A stretch of 64,000 nucleotides of DNA from Deltaproteobacteria bacterium (GTDB lineage Bacteria; Desulfobacterota; Binatia; UBA9968). Location: contig SHYW01000005.1 of NCBI GenBank assembly GCA_009692615.1, positions 1 through 64,000 on the forward strand, read 5' to 3'. The position numbers and the translations under genes are program-made. The notes beneath the pieces were generated by a model. That model was not told where the DNA came from. It ran no database searches and worked only from the letters and a program-made list of their open reading frames with translations. Shown piece by piece: positions 26,847-35,212 of this stretch (position 1 is its first letter; each line of letters starts with the position of its first letter).

Positions 26847-27845
26847 TTACTTTTCGTAAAGCTTCTTGATGAAGCCGCTCTTGTCGAGCTCTTCGACGAA
26901 ACTCGAATCGACAAAATCTTCCGGCTTGTATTTGCTTACCTCGGGGCGGGTCGCCGCGACATATTCGAAGCTGGTCTTCATGCCTTTGAGATTGGGATAC
27001 GGCGCCGCCAAGCGATGCTTGGCGAACAGCTCCCAAGACTCCTGCGCCATCGCCTCATCGTTCAAACGGAGCATTTTCTTGATCACTCGCTTGCCCAGTT
27101 CCGGTTCCTGCTTGAAGCGCGCGATGCCTTCGATATGCGCGCGCATGTAGCGCATGACGAAATCGCGGTCTTGCTTGATCTGCGTGCGCGTCGTGGCGAT
27201 TTCACTCCAGGGATAATCGACCTCTTTGAAAAAATCCCAGAGGATGTGAAAGCCGCTGCGCTGGGCGAAGATGTAATTGGGATGGGATAGCGTCGCCATC
27301 GGAATCCGCCCCTGCTGTAGCGCGACGAACCGGTCGGTGTCCGTGCCGAGCTGCAGCAAGGCGAAATCTTTGTCCGCATTGAGCCCCTTGATACGGGCGA
27401 GATGTCGAACCAAAAAATCGCTCAGGCCGCCGTAAGGCGTCACGCCCACCGCTTTGCCTTTCATGTCCTCGGTACGTTTGATGTCCGGCCGCGCCATCAA
27501 ATATTGAATCACGCCCGGCATCGTGTGCGCCAAGATCACCATGTCCGAGCCCGACAACACTGAGTTGATCACCGTCGGCGTGGCGATCGGCGATATCTGC
27601 ACGCTGCCGGAGATCAGCGCTTTGGAAGCGATGCCCGAACCGTTCACGGCCACCGGCTCGACGTCGAGCCCGTACTTCTCAAAAATCTTCGCCTCTTTGG
27701 TGAAATAAATAATGATGTTGCCCATGCTGACGGCGGGCACACCGACTTGAACTTTTCTGAGCGCGCGGGTTTGCGCAACGAGTAACGACGGCGCCGACCA
27801 ACTGACGAGCAGCACAGCGGCAAACAGCAAGCATGATTTTTTCAC
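26847..27845 (-). CDS. ABC transporter substrate-binding protein (NMT1/SsuA-like)
   Basis: A 332-residue periplasmic binding protein of the NMT1/TauA type. The GTG start at 27845 is chosen for its GGAGG 8 nt upstream and because it gives a clean Sec signal (KKSCLLFAAVLLVSW then ALVAQ-like cleavage region). Landmarks are VQVGVPAVSMGNIIIYFTKEAKIFEKYGLD-like opening (read as GVPAVSMGN and EKYGLDVEPV), DMKGKAVGVTPYGG and a C-terminal FVEELDKSGFIKKLYEK. The copy at 35213 shares this layout and C-terminus, so the two are paralogues. Such proteins carry sulfonates, nitrate, pyrimidines or unknown compounds. Confidence 0.9.
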   Translation of the reverse strand: MKKSCLLFAAVLLVSWSAPSLLVAQTRALRKVQVGVPAVSMGNIIIYFTKEAKIFEKYGLDVEPVAVNGSGIASKALISGSVQISPIATPTVINSVLSGSDMVILAHTMPGVIQYLMARPDIKRTEDMKGKAVGVTPYGGLSDFLVRHLARIKGLNADKDFALLQLGTDTDRFVALQQGRIPMATLSHPNYIFAQRSGFHILWDFFKEVDYPWSEIATTRTQIKQDRDFVMRYMRAHIEGIARFKQEPELGKRVIKKMLRLNDEAMAQESWELFAKHRLAAPYPNLKGMKTSFEYVAATRPEVSKYKPEDFVDSSFVEELDKSGFIKKLYEK

Positions 27846-27965
27846 GGCGAAGCCCTCCGTCACGGACGATCTTTTCACAGGCATTTAGTCCAGCTGACAA
27901 GAATATGTCAATGCGCTCCCGCAGCGTTGACAAACCCCGCGCGATTGAATTAAGTCAGACCCATC

Positions 27966-28985
27966 ATGTTACCCACATTACCACGGGAAAATTTGTTGGA
28001 ACTGTGCCGGCGCATGTTCGTTATCCGTCACTTCGAAGAGAGCTTAGTAGCGTTGCACGACCAAGGCGTGTTCGGCGGCCACTACCATCTTTACGTCGGC
28101 CAAGAAGCCACCGGTGTGCCGGCGCTCTCCTGTCTCAGCGCCGATGATTATCTCTTCACCACGCACAGAAACCATGGCCACCTGCTCGCCCGCGGCGTCG
28201 AACCGAAGCGCTTGTTCTCCGAAATCCTCGGCCGCGTCGACGGACTGAATAAGGGTAAAGGCGGCTCGTTTCATTCGGTCGCACCTTCGTTGGGATTTCT
28301 GCACAGCTCGGGCGTCGTCGCCGGCATCATTCCGCTGTCCACCGGCACCGCCTACGCGTCCAAGGCGCAAAAAAACGGCCGCCTGACGGTTTGCCTGTTC
28401 GGCGACGGCTCGTTGGAAGAGGGCGCGGCGCCGGAGGCGTTCAACATCGCGTCATTGTTAAAATTGCCCGTGCTGTTTCTCTGCGAGAACAACGGCAAGT
28501 ACGGCTCGGGCCGCGCCGTTGCCGCGGCGCAATCTAGTTCCATGGCCGCCTATCCGCTGACCGATTTACCCAAGGCGTATAAAATTCCCGCCCAGCAGAT
28601 CGACGGCATGGACGCCGGCCTGGTACACGGGACGATTTCTCAAGCGGTGGAAAAAATTCGCCGCGGCGAGGGGCCGCAGTTTGTCGAAGCCCAAACCGTG
28701 CGCTTTCCCGGCAGCGAGACCAATTGGCCGACGGTGCCGGTAAAGACCGATACCATGCTCGCTTGGGATGTTAGCAGCGCGCCGGAAAAATCCCGCGAGT
28801 GGTATCGCTCCTGCGATCCGCTGCTGATTTATATTCGCGAACTGGCCGACGCCAACCAAGCGAGCAAAGATGAGATCGCCGCGATCGAAGCGCAAGTGAA
28901 AAAAGAAATCGCCGCCGCCGTCGAGTTCGCCGTTAACAGTCCCTATCCTAAACTGGAAGAAGCCGAGAGGCATTACTTCGCTTAA
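27966..28985 (+). CDS. TPP-dependent dehydrogenase E1, alpha subunit (pair 1)
   Basis: A 339-residue alpha subunit of a 2-oxo acid or acetoin dehydrogenase E1. It decarboxylates the substrate using thiamine diphosphate. The TPP motif is clear: FGDGSLEEG about 150 residues in, followed by LCENNGKYGSG about 27 residues later. TTHRNHGHLLARG and NKGKGGSFHS are also typical. It forms a heterotetramer with the beta subunit encoded 9 nt downstream. No E2 or E3 gene is adjacent. It diverges from the NMT1-type binding protein. Confidence 0.92.
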   Translation: MLPTLPRENLLELCRRMFVIRHFEESLVALHDQGVFGGHYHLYVGQEATGVPALSCLSADDYLFTTHRNHGHLLARGVEPKRLFSEILGRVDGLNKGKGGSFHSVAPSLGFLHSSGVVAGIIPLSTGTAYASKAQKNGRLTVCLFGDGSLEEGAAPEAFNIASLLKLPVLFLCENNGKYGSGRAVAAAQSSSMAAYPLTDLPKAYKIPAQQIDGMDAGLVHGTISQAVEKIRRGEGPQFVEAQTVRFPGSETNWPTVPVKTDTMLAWDVSSAPEKSREWYRSCDPLLIYIRELADANQASKDEIAAIEAQVKKEIAAAVEFAVNSPYPKLEEAERHYFA

Positions 28986-28994
28986 GAGCTAACT

Positions 28995-29966
28995 ATGAGA
29001 GAGCTTGCCTACTACGAAGCCAAATTCGAAGCGCTCGACGAAATCATGAGCGCCGACGAGCGCGTTCATCTAATCAACGGCACGTTTCTAAGTCTCAGTC
29101 CGCACCGTCACGTCTATCAAAACCTGCAAAAGAAATTCAGCGCACGCATGTTCGCCCCGCCGATTTCTGAATTGGGTTTTTGCGGCCTCGCCACCGGCGC
29201 GGCGATGGCTGGGCTGCGGCCGATCGTCGATCTGAGCACCGGCAGTTTCATCTACGAAGCTTGGCCCCAGGTCGCCAACGAAGCGGCCAATGCTTTTTCA
29301 ATGTCCGGCGGGCAAACCCGCGTGCCGGTGGTGTTTCATCTGTTTCACGGCTTGCGCGGCGGCGGCGCGGCGCAGCATTCCGGCAGCCCGCAAGCGATGT
29401 TATGGAACGTGCCGGGATTGGAAATCGTTATTCCGTCGTCGCCGCGCGATGTCAAAGGTCTTTTGAAAACCGCCGTCGCCAGCGACAACCCGACGATCTT
29501 CGTCGATCATACTCGATTGCTCGACATCCGCGGCGACGTGCCGGAAAACGACAAAGCGATTCCGTTCGGCGTCGCCGATATCAAACGGACCGGCGGCGAT
29601 GTCACTTTAATCGCAACATCCTTTACAGTCCAAGTTGCGCTTGGCGCGGCGGCGAAACTCGCCAAGGAAGGCATCGAAGTCGAAATCGTCGACCCGCGCA
29701 CCTTGGTGCCCTTCGATCTCGCGACCATACTCTCGTCGCTGGATAAAACTCATCGCGTGGTGATCGCCGACGAAACTCATCAAAGCTGCGGCGTCGGCGC
29801 CGAGATCGCCGCGCGCATCGCCGAAACCGGCTTCGATAAATTAAAAACCCGCATCCGCCGGGTCTCGACCCTCGACGTGCCGGTGCCCTACAGCCCGCCG
29901 TTGGAAGCCCACATCGGCCCATCCGAAGCGCGCATCATGGAAGCCGTGCGCGCGGCGGTGGCGTGA
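28995..29966 (+). CDS. TPP-dependent dehydrogenase E1, beta subunit (pair 1)
   Basis: A 323-residue beta subunit with the transketolase-type pyrimidine-binding domain and C-terminal domain. PISELGFCGLATGAAMAGLRPIVD-like sequence (PPISELGFCG, AGLRPIVDLS) marks the TPP glutamate region, and HSGSPQAMLWNVPG and VEIVDPRTLVPFDL are family motifs. The first 50 residues are longer and more divergent than in acetoin or pyruvate E1 beta. It pairs with the alpha subunit just upstream. Confidence 0.92.
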   Translation: MRELAYYEAKFEALDEIMSADERVHLINGTFLSLSPHRHVYQNLQKKFSARMFAPPISELGFCGLATGAAMAGLRPIVDLSTGSFIYEAWPQVANEAANAFSMSGGQTRVPVVFHLFHGLRGGGAAQHSGSPQAMLWNVPGLEIVIPSSPRDVKGLLKTAVASDNPTIFVDHTRLLDIRGDVPENDKAIPFGVADIKRTGGDVTLIATSFTVQVALGAAAKLAKEGIEVEIVDPRTLVPFDLATILSSLDKTHRVVIADETHQSCGVGAEIAARIAETGFDKLKTRIRRVSTLDVPVPYSPPLEAHIGPSEARIMEAVRAAVA

Positions 29967-30046
29967 CTCAGTTTTTAGTTGTGAGTTTTTAGTTTTTAGT
30001 TATCGTGGAAAGCTTCTTGCTCATCTAACACATCGCGAACGTCTTG

Positions 30047-31021
30047 ATGGCCACTAAGAAAGTTAATCCAAAAGAGATCGTCGATCTCCTACGCCGCATG
30101 TGGCTGATCCGCGCCTTCGAGGAAAAACTCTCGGCACTTTACGCCGAACGGCAAGTGGTCGGCTTACTCCATCTCGGCATCGGCCAGGAAGCGGTGGCCG
30201 TCGGTGCGCTGAGTTCATTGCGTGCTGACGATTACGTCTACGGCGGCCACCGTTCTCACGGCCACGCCATTGCTAAAGGCGCCGATGTGAATAAATTGAT
30301 GGCCGAGATCGCTGGCCGCGCCAGCGGTTACTGCGGCGGCAAGGGCGGATCGATGCATATCGTCGCCAAAGAGTGCGGCTTCATCACCGCCACCGGCGTA
30401 GTCGGTGGGACAATTCCACTGGCCCTCGGCGCCGCGTTCGCGGCCAAGGAAAGAAAGAAAAGCCAGCTTGCCGTGGTTTTTTTCGGTGACGGCGCCGGCC
30501 AAGTCGGGCTATTTCACGAGTCGCTCAACATCGCCAGCCTCTGGCATCTGCCGGTGATTTTTATCTGCGAGAATAACGGCTACGCCGAATTCACGCCGCT
30601 CTCGGCGCATACCAACATCGAACGGCTCGCGCAGCATGCCAAGACATATAAAATTCCCGCAAGCACCGTCGACGGCAACGATCTATTCGCCGTGCGCGAC
30701 GCCATGACCGAAGCGATCGCCACCTGCCGCGCCGGCAAAGGTCCGGCGTTCGTCGAATGTTTAACCCACCGACTGCGTGGCCACTACGAAGGCGATCCGG
30801 CGAAGTATCGTGAATTGTCCCAGCTCACCGAGTGGAAGAAAAAAGATCCCATCGCCCGCGTCGCCCGCGTGTTGAAAAGCAAGAAAGCGATCACTGACAA
30901 AGAACTGCAAGCGATTGAAGACGAAGCCCGCGCGCGAATCGAAAAGGCGGCGGAATTTTCCTTGTCATCACCCTGGCCGGCGGACAACGAAGTCGACACC
31001 CAAGTTTACGTAACGACATGA
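30047..31021 (+). CDS. TPP-dependent dehydrogenase E1, alpha subunit (pair 2, acetoin/pyruvate type)
   Basis: A 324-residue E1 alpha subunit, closer to the acetoin/pyruvate dehydrogenase type than pair 1. Motifs: LLHLGIGQEAVAVG, GGHRSHGHAIAKG, CGGKGGSMHIV, the TPP site FFGDGAGQVG to CENNGYAEFT, and HRLRGHYEGDP near the C-terminus. The ATG at 30047 is used rather than the TTG before it. The gap before this gene holds a short TTTTTAGT-rich tract. It is followed by its beta subunit. Confidence 0.93.
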   Translation: MATKKVNPKEIVDLLRRMWLIRAFEEKLSALYAERQVVGLLHLGIGQEAVAVGALSSLRADDYVYGGHRSHGHAIAKGADVNKLMAEIAGRASGYCGGKGGSMHIVAKECGFITATGVVGGTIPLALGAAFAAKERKKSQLAVVFFGDGAGQVGLFHESLNIASLWHLPVIFICENNGYAEFTPLSAHTNIERLAQHAKTYKIPASTVDGNDLFAVRDAMTEAIATCRAGKGPAFVECLTHRLRGHYEGDPAKYRELSQLTEWKKKDPIARVARVLKSKKAITDKELQAIEDEARARIEKAAEFSLSSPWPADNEVDTQVYVTT

Positions 31022-31024
31022 ACC

Positions 31025-31045
31025 GTAGGGGCGAAAAATTTTTCG
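31025..31045. repeat. GTAGGGGCG half-repeat between the E1 genes
   Basis: GTAGGGGCGAAAAATTTTTCG: the GTAGGGGCG head is followed by an A/T palindrome (CGAAAAATTTTTCG) but lacks the closing CGCCCCTAC seen in the full elements at 48538 and 59462. It lies just before the beta-subunit start. Confidence 0.6.
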
Positions 31046-31052
31046 ACCTCCG

Positions 31053-32045
31053 ATGAATTTAAAATCGACCATGCCCCAACAAACCTATCTCGAAGCGATC
31101 CGCGCCGGACTCGAAGAAGAACTGCGCCGCGACTCGTCGGTTTACATTTTCGGTGAAGACGTCGCCCTGGGCGGCCCCTTCGGCGTCACCAAAGGCTTGG
31201 CGGAAACCTTCGGCGTCAACCGCTTGGTCAACACACCGATCAGCGAAGCGACCGTCATGGGCATCGCCATCGGCGCCGCCAGCGCGGGACTGCGGCCGGT
31301 GATTGAAATCATGTTCATCGACTTCATCACCCTGGCGATGGATCAGCTGGTCAATCACGCCGCGAAACTGCATTACATGTCCGGCGGGCAACTGAAAATT
31401 CCGCTGACGGTGCGCGTCCAGTGCGGCATCAGCGGCGCCATGGGCGCGCACCATTCGCAAAGTTTAGAAGCGTGGCTCGCGCATGTGCCGGGATTGAAAG
31501 TAGTCATGCCGGCCAACGCCGCCGACGCCAAAGGTTTGCTGAAATCAGCGATCCGCGACGACAACCCGGTGGTCTTCATCGAACATCGCGGTCTCTATTG
31601 GACCAAAGGCGAAGTTCCCGCGGGCGACACCATCGTGCCCATCGGCAAAGCATCCGTGCTGCGCCAAGGCGAACAACTAACTATTGTAGCGCTGTCGAGC
31701 ATGATCGGTCCGGCATTAGCCGCTGCGAATGATTTGGAATCGGAAGGCATCTCAGTGGAAGTCATCGACCCGCGCACGGTCTCGCCTCTCGATGTGGGAA
31801 CCATGACGGAATCGGTCAAGAAAACCGGTCGCGCGATTGTCGTTCACGAAGCAGTCGAGCAAGGCGGCATCGGCGCCGAGATCGTCGCGCGCCTGCAGCA
31901 GGAAGTTTTTTACTATCTCGACAGCCCGATCATGCGCGTCGCTGCCCCTTTCGCGCCGGTGCCCGCCGGACCGACGCTGGAAAAACATTTTCTGCCCAGT
32001 AAAGAAAGAATCATCGCAGCGGCGCGCGCGGCGTTGCGCTGTTGA
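31053..32045 (+). CDS. TPP-dependent dehydrogenase E1, beta subunit (pair 2, acetoin/pyruvate type)
   Basis: A 330-residue E1 beta subunit. It contains VYIFGEDVALGGPFGVTKGL, NTPISEATVMGIAIGAA with the TPP-activating Glu, GAHHSQSLEAWLAHVPG and VEVIDPRTVSPLD, all standard for pyruvate and acetoin dehydrogenase beta subunits. The start may instead be the second Met (MPQQTYLEAI, six codons on), which fits most relatives better. It pairs with the alpha subunit upstream. No lipoyl E2 follows, so E2 must come from elsewhere if a full complex forms. Confidence 0.93.
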   Translation: MNLKSTMPQQTYLEAIRAGLEEELRRDSSVYIFGEDVALGGPFGVTKGLAETFGVNRLVNTPISEATVMGIAIGAASAGLRPVIEIMFIDFITLAMDQLVNHAAKLHYMSGGQLKIPLTVRVQCGISGAMGAHHSQSLEAWLAHVPGLKVVMPANAADAKGLLKSAIRDDNPVVFIEHRGLYWTKGEVPAGDTIVPIGKASVLRQGEQLTIVALSSMIGPALAAANDLESEGISVEVIDPRTVSPLDVGTMTESVKKTGRAIVVHEAVEQGGIGAEIVARLQQEVFYYLDSPIMRVAAPFAPVPAGPTLEKHFLPSKERIIAAARAALRC

Positions 32046-32070
32046 TAAGAATTGTCCGAGGAAAGCCATA

Positions 32071-32320
32071 TCGCTACGCATCGATTCCGACACCCATTTC
32101 AGACCCTGCGACGCCTGCGCCGATTTAGATCCCAAGTACGCAAGCAAGGCCCACGCTTGGTAGAGCTGACACCGGAACGGCTGCGCATCGAATATCCGGC
32201 GCAGGTACCGTGCTCAAAGCCAGGGAAGGGCTGAGCCACCGCGACCTCGACAACCTACTCGGCGACACCGCCAATGAGTTCTGCGGCATAGAACGCCAAG
32301 CACTTTCCCATGTCACATAA
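32071..32320 (+). pseudogene. Remnant of an amidohydrolase (amidohydro-rel 2 type)
   Basis: A decayed gene: RIDSDTHFRPCDACADLDPKYASKA reads like an amidohydrolase N-terminus (IDSDTHF carries the HxH-type metal end), split here as RIDSDTHF and DLDPKYASKA. After a one-base shift near 32150 it continues PRLVELTPERLRIEYPAQ. A second piece in another phase reads LSHRDLDNLLGDTANEFCGI and ends at 32320, like the family's C-terminus. The middle of the gene, about 250 residues, is missing. No start codon is evident. A relict, not expected to work. Confidence 0.6.
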
Positions 32321-32500
32321 ACTTACATCTGACATCGATGTCGTGTCGTTGTCATTTCAGACATGGCAACAACTGCCAACGCCGCAATCGCCCGCCAAGA
32401 CAAATCCCAACGAAGTCGCGCTATTGTCTGCTTGGAGCCAGCGCCAGAACACTGGCATATCGCTTGCTCAATGCGTAGTCATCTTTACACGGAGGATGAA

Positions 32501-32710
32501 ATGGACGCGGGCTTAGTCAAAAAATCGAATGTCATCAATCTGGACCGGCAGCATCTGCATGCGGCAGAATGCACGAAATGCGGTGCCAAGATTTATCCCA
32601 CGTCGTTGCTCGAACCCCATCTAACGCGCCACCGCCGGCGCCAACGCTGGGTCAATGCCGAGCTGAGAAAATTGCAATATACCTTCGCTCATATGCGCGA
32701 CATCGCTTAA
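32501..32710 (+). CDS. Small protein with C2H2-type zinc finger
   Basis: A 69-residue protein with GGAGG 5 nt before its ATG. It contains CTKCGAKIYPTSLLEPHLTRH, which I split as CTKC and HLTRH with 12 residues between: the spacing C-x2-C-x12-H-x3-H is that of the classical eukaryotic C2H2 finger, longer than the C-x2-C-x9-H of bacterial Ros/MucR. Basic residues follow (RHRRRQR), so nucleic-acid binding is likely (inference). No neighbour suggests a target. Confidence 0.65.
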   Translation: MDAGLVKKSNVINLDRQHLHAAECTKCGAKIYPTSLLEPHLTRHRRRQRWVNAELRKLQYTFAHMRDIA

Positions 32711-32824
32711 CACCGTTTCCCGAACTTCCCCAATAGGGGGAAGCTCCCCTGGCCAGCCCGCGCCACTCCCCCAACGGGCGCGGACTGGTCCCTCCCCCTT
32801 CGGGTGATAATTCGTTTCGTAACT

Positions 32825-33262
32825 CTATTCGAAAAAAGCGCCTTCGATCAGCACCGGTTTCGCCGCGCCTTGTTCTTGGGTCCGACCGGGAATTGCTGAA
32901 CCGTCAGGATTGAGCCGCTGATCCGCTTTATCCGAACCCGCGCCGATGCGCGCCATCACCAACGGCGTCTGACCCGAGTTGCAGAACTGATAATAGCTGC
33001 CCGACGGTAAAACCACCGCGTGGTTTTTCGTCGCGCTGACAACGGTCTTGCCATCTTTTCCAGTGTTGAACTGCGCGGTGCCGTCCAACACCACAAAGAT
33101 ATGATCTTCTTTGGTGTGCGCATGGAGCGCGTTTTCGCCGATCCCCGGCGCGTAGCAATGAATCCGCAATGTCATCAAATCGGTTTCCGCGAGCATGAAG
33201 CGCGTGTGTCCTTCTTTCACCAACTGAGTTTTCAGTTGCACCACCTGAGCTAGTTTTGCCAT
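32825..33262 (-). CDS. Cupin domain protein
   Basis: A 145-residue small beta-barrel protein. The cupin metal motif is seen in ALHAHTKEDHIFVVLDG (His-x-His then Glu/His) and a second conserved stretch is VVLPSGSYYQFCN. Such proteins may be dioxygenases, isomerases or sugar sensors; the function here is unknown. It diverges from the transporter gene at 33379. Confidence 0.9.
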   Translation of the reverse strand: MAKLAQVVQLKTQLVKEGHTRFMLAETDLMTLRIHCYAPGIGENALHAHTKEDHIFVVLDGTAQFNTGKDGKTVVSATKNHAVVLPSGSYYQFCNSGQTPLVMARIGAGSDKADQRLNPDGSAIPGRTQEQGAAKPVLIEGAFFE

Positions 33263-33378
33263 AAATTCCTCCCATTAATTTGGTTTCAACACCGCGCGAT
33301 CTTATGCCGCTCCACGGCGCGATTGCAAATCCCGTGACCGTCAGCTTATCTGAATGTAGCAATGAATCGAGTGCAATT

Positions 33379-34248
33379 TTGACATCGCTTTTCGCCGAAC
33401 TGGTGGCGATCTTTACCGCCATCGGTTGGGCCGTCGATTCCGTGTTGGTGCGCTTCGGGCTACGCCAATCCAACATCTTCGCCGCCATGTTGATGAGCTA
33501 CGCGGTGTCGATTACCTGCGTCTGGACGTACTTATTCGCCACAACATCGCTAGAATTTCTCAAGTCGCCGGCGATGATTTATTACATCGTCAGCGGCTGC
33601 TTGCAGCCGCTGTTTGCTCGCGCGCTTTTCTATGAAGGTATCACTCGAATCGGCGTCGCCCGCGCCGGTCCGCTTAGAGGAATCGAGCCGCTGTTCGCCG
33701 CCACCATCGCGCTGATCGTCTTCAACGAACAGCCAGGGCTGCAAGTTTATCTCGGCACCCTGTTGATCGTCGGCAGTCTTTGGCTGATCGCCGGTGAACA
33801 GGTTGAAAACAAACGGTGGCGCTACATCGACGCGCTCCTGCCGATCAGCGCGGCGTTGATCTCGGCGATCTCGCAAACCCTGCGCAAGCAAGCGCTACAG
33901 ATTATCCCCGACCCGTTCGTCGCCGTGGCGATGGTCACCACCGTTTCGTTGATTCTTTTATTGGTCTTTGCCTTCACCACCGGCCGCGCCAACCAACTGC
34001 GCATGAACGCTACGAGCTTTCGATTTTTTCTTGGCGCGGCGTTGGTCGCTACCAGTGCGCAAGTCGCCAACTTCATCGCTCTGGGGCGCGGACAAATGTC
34101 GGTGATCATTCCGCTGCTCAACACCTCGCCGCTGTTCACGGTGTTTTTTAGCGCGCTGTTCCTGCGCAAAGTGGAAACCGTCAGCCTGCGCATTATCTGC
34201 GGCGCGATCTTGATGGTTGGCGGGGTGGTGTTGATCACCAGCCGCTGA
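33379..34248 (+). CDS. EamA/DMT family transporter
   Basis: A 10-helix membrane protein of the drug/metabolite transporter superfamily with two EamA repeats of five helices, the first opening LFAELVAIFTAIGWAVDS and the second LLPISAALISAISQTL. The frame is open from 33280, but the first 33 residues have no family match and would leave only 17 bp to the divergent cupin gene; TTG at 33379 leaves room for promoters and starts just before helix 1. No ribosome site is convincing, so the start is uncertain. Substrate unknown. Confidence 0.85.
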   Translation: MTSLFAELVAIFTAIGWAVDSVLVRFGLRQSNIFAAMLMSYAVSITCVWTYLFATTSLEFLKSPAMIYYIVSGCLQPLFARALFYEGITRIGVARAGPLRGIEPLFAATIALIVFNEQPGLQVYLGTLLIVGSLWLIAGEQVENKRWRYIDALLPISAALISAISQTLRKQALQIIPDPFVAVAMVTTVSLILLLVFAFTTGRANQLRMNATSFRFFLGAALVATSAQVANFIALGRGQMSVIIPLLNTSPLFTVFFSALFLRKVETVSLRIICGAILMVGGVVLITSR

Positions 34249-34312
34249 CGCCGCTTGACCGCGCGCCGGCGAATTGATAGCCGTGAGCCAAATTGATTGC
34301 GGGAGATTAGCA

Positions 34313-34960
34313 ATGGATAGCCGCGAGTTCGCCAAATCACTTGAACAGCAAGTCGCCGAGTTTTGCAAAAACCTCGACGGCAACCTTCCCGCCTATAGTT
34401 TCATTCCGCTGACCAGCGATGAAATGCGCATCAAAGTCATGCAGAGCCGGCTGTTCAACGAAATCCGCGCCGGCGAAATCTTCGGCGGCTGGTTAAAGAG
34501 CACGCCGGAGTTGGACGTCAAGAAAACCCTCGCCAACGCGACCCACGAAGAATATGAACACGCGACCTTCTTGGAAGAAGCCCTGCGCGGCAAAGGCGCC
34601 ACGCCGCACGATTACCAAGCGCTGCCGGCGCAGATGGCGATGTTCAACGCCTTCGAAGGACTCACCGACACAGTCGAGCGCATCGCGGCGTTCCCCATGG
34701 CCGGCGAAGGCGTCGCCGATTATCTAATTGCGAAAAGTTTAAAGTCCGGCACCGTGCCAAGCTGGGTCACCGCGCCGTATCAAAAGATCCACGAAGACGA
34801 AGAAGAACACGGCAACTACCCGTTCGAAATTTTGGTAAAGTACGCGACGACGGCAGAGAAACAGGAGAAAGCGGCACGTGCTGTCGCGATGAGCTTAGTT
34901 CTGCGCCGCGCTTACTTCGACAATCTGGATCGCTGGGTGTTTGAAAACAAAAGGTACTGA
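34313..34960 (+). CDS. Ferritin-like/di-iron protein, unknown function
   Basis: A 215-residue helical protein. ATHEEYEHATFLEEAL near 80-95 and HEDEEEHGNYPFEIL near 170-185 look like the two ExxH-type iron-ligand helices of ferritin-like di-iron proteins. GGGAG lies 7-8 nt before the ATG at 34313. It could be an oxygenase or an iron-sensing protein; TenA-like folds are an alternative. No partner is visible nearby. Confidence 0.7.
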   Translation: MDSREFAKSLEQQVAEFCKNLDGNLPAYSFIPLTSDEMRIKVMQSRLFNEIRAGEIFGGWLKSTPELDVKKTLANATHEEYEHATFLEEALRGKGATPHDYQALPAQMAMFNAFEGLTDTVERIAAFPMAGEGVADYLIAKSLKSGTVPSWVTAPYQKIHEDEEEHGNYPFEILVKYATTAEKQEKAARAVAMSLVLRRAYFDNLDRWVFENKRY

Positions 34961-35020
34961 CCCATTCCAATTTGCGGGCCGATTTCCTTTTATTGCGTTG
35001 ATCGGAAGTCAGCTCCTCTT

Positions 35021-35104
35021 TCCGTCATTCCGGCGGAGGCCGGAATCCAGGCGATTTGTGAAGCTGACCCGAAATCGAAGATGGATGCCGGCCTTCGCCG
35101 GCAT
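35021..35104. repeat. Pair of inverted CCGGAAT/GCCGGC palindromes
   Basis: CCGTCATTCCGGCGGAGGCCGGAAT and, 50 nt on, ATGCCGGCCTTCGCCGGCATGACG form two hairpins and can also pair with each other (CCGTCAT with ATGACGA). The first belongs to the same family as the element at 2974. I list it here in pieces: CCGTCATTCCGGC, then GGCCGGAAT. Confidence 0.75.
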
Positions 35105-35212
35105 GACGAACTTTCACATCGCCTAACCGCGGTTGACTTCAACGATCTGTCAATTAGCAAAAGGTGAACGGTGCGAACTGACAACCGTTCACTGACAACT
35201 GCCAACTAGAAA

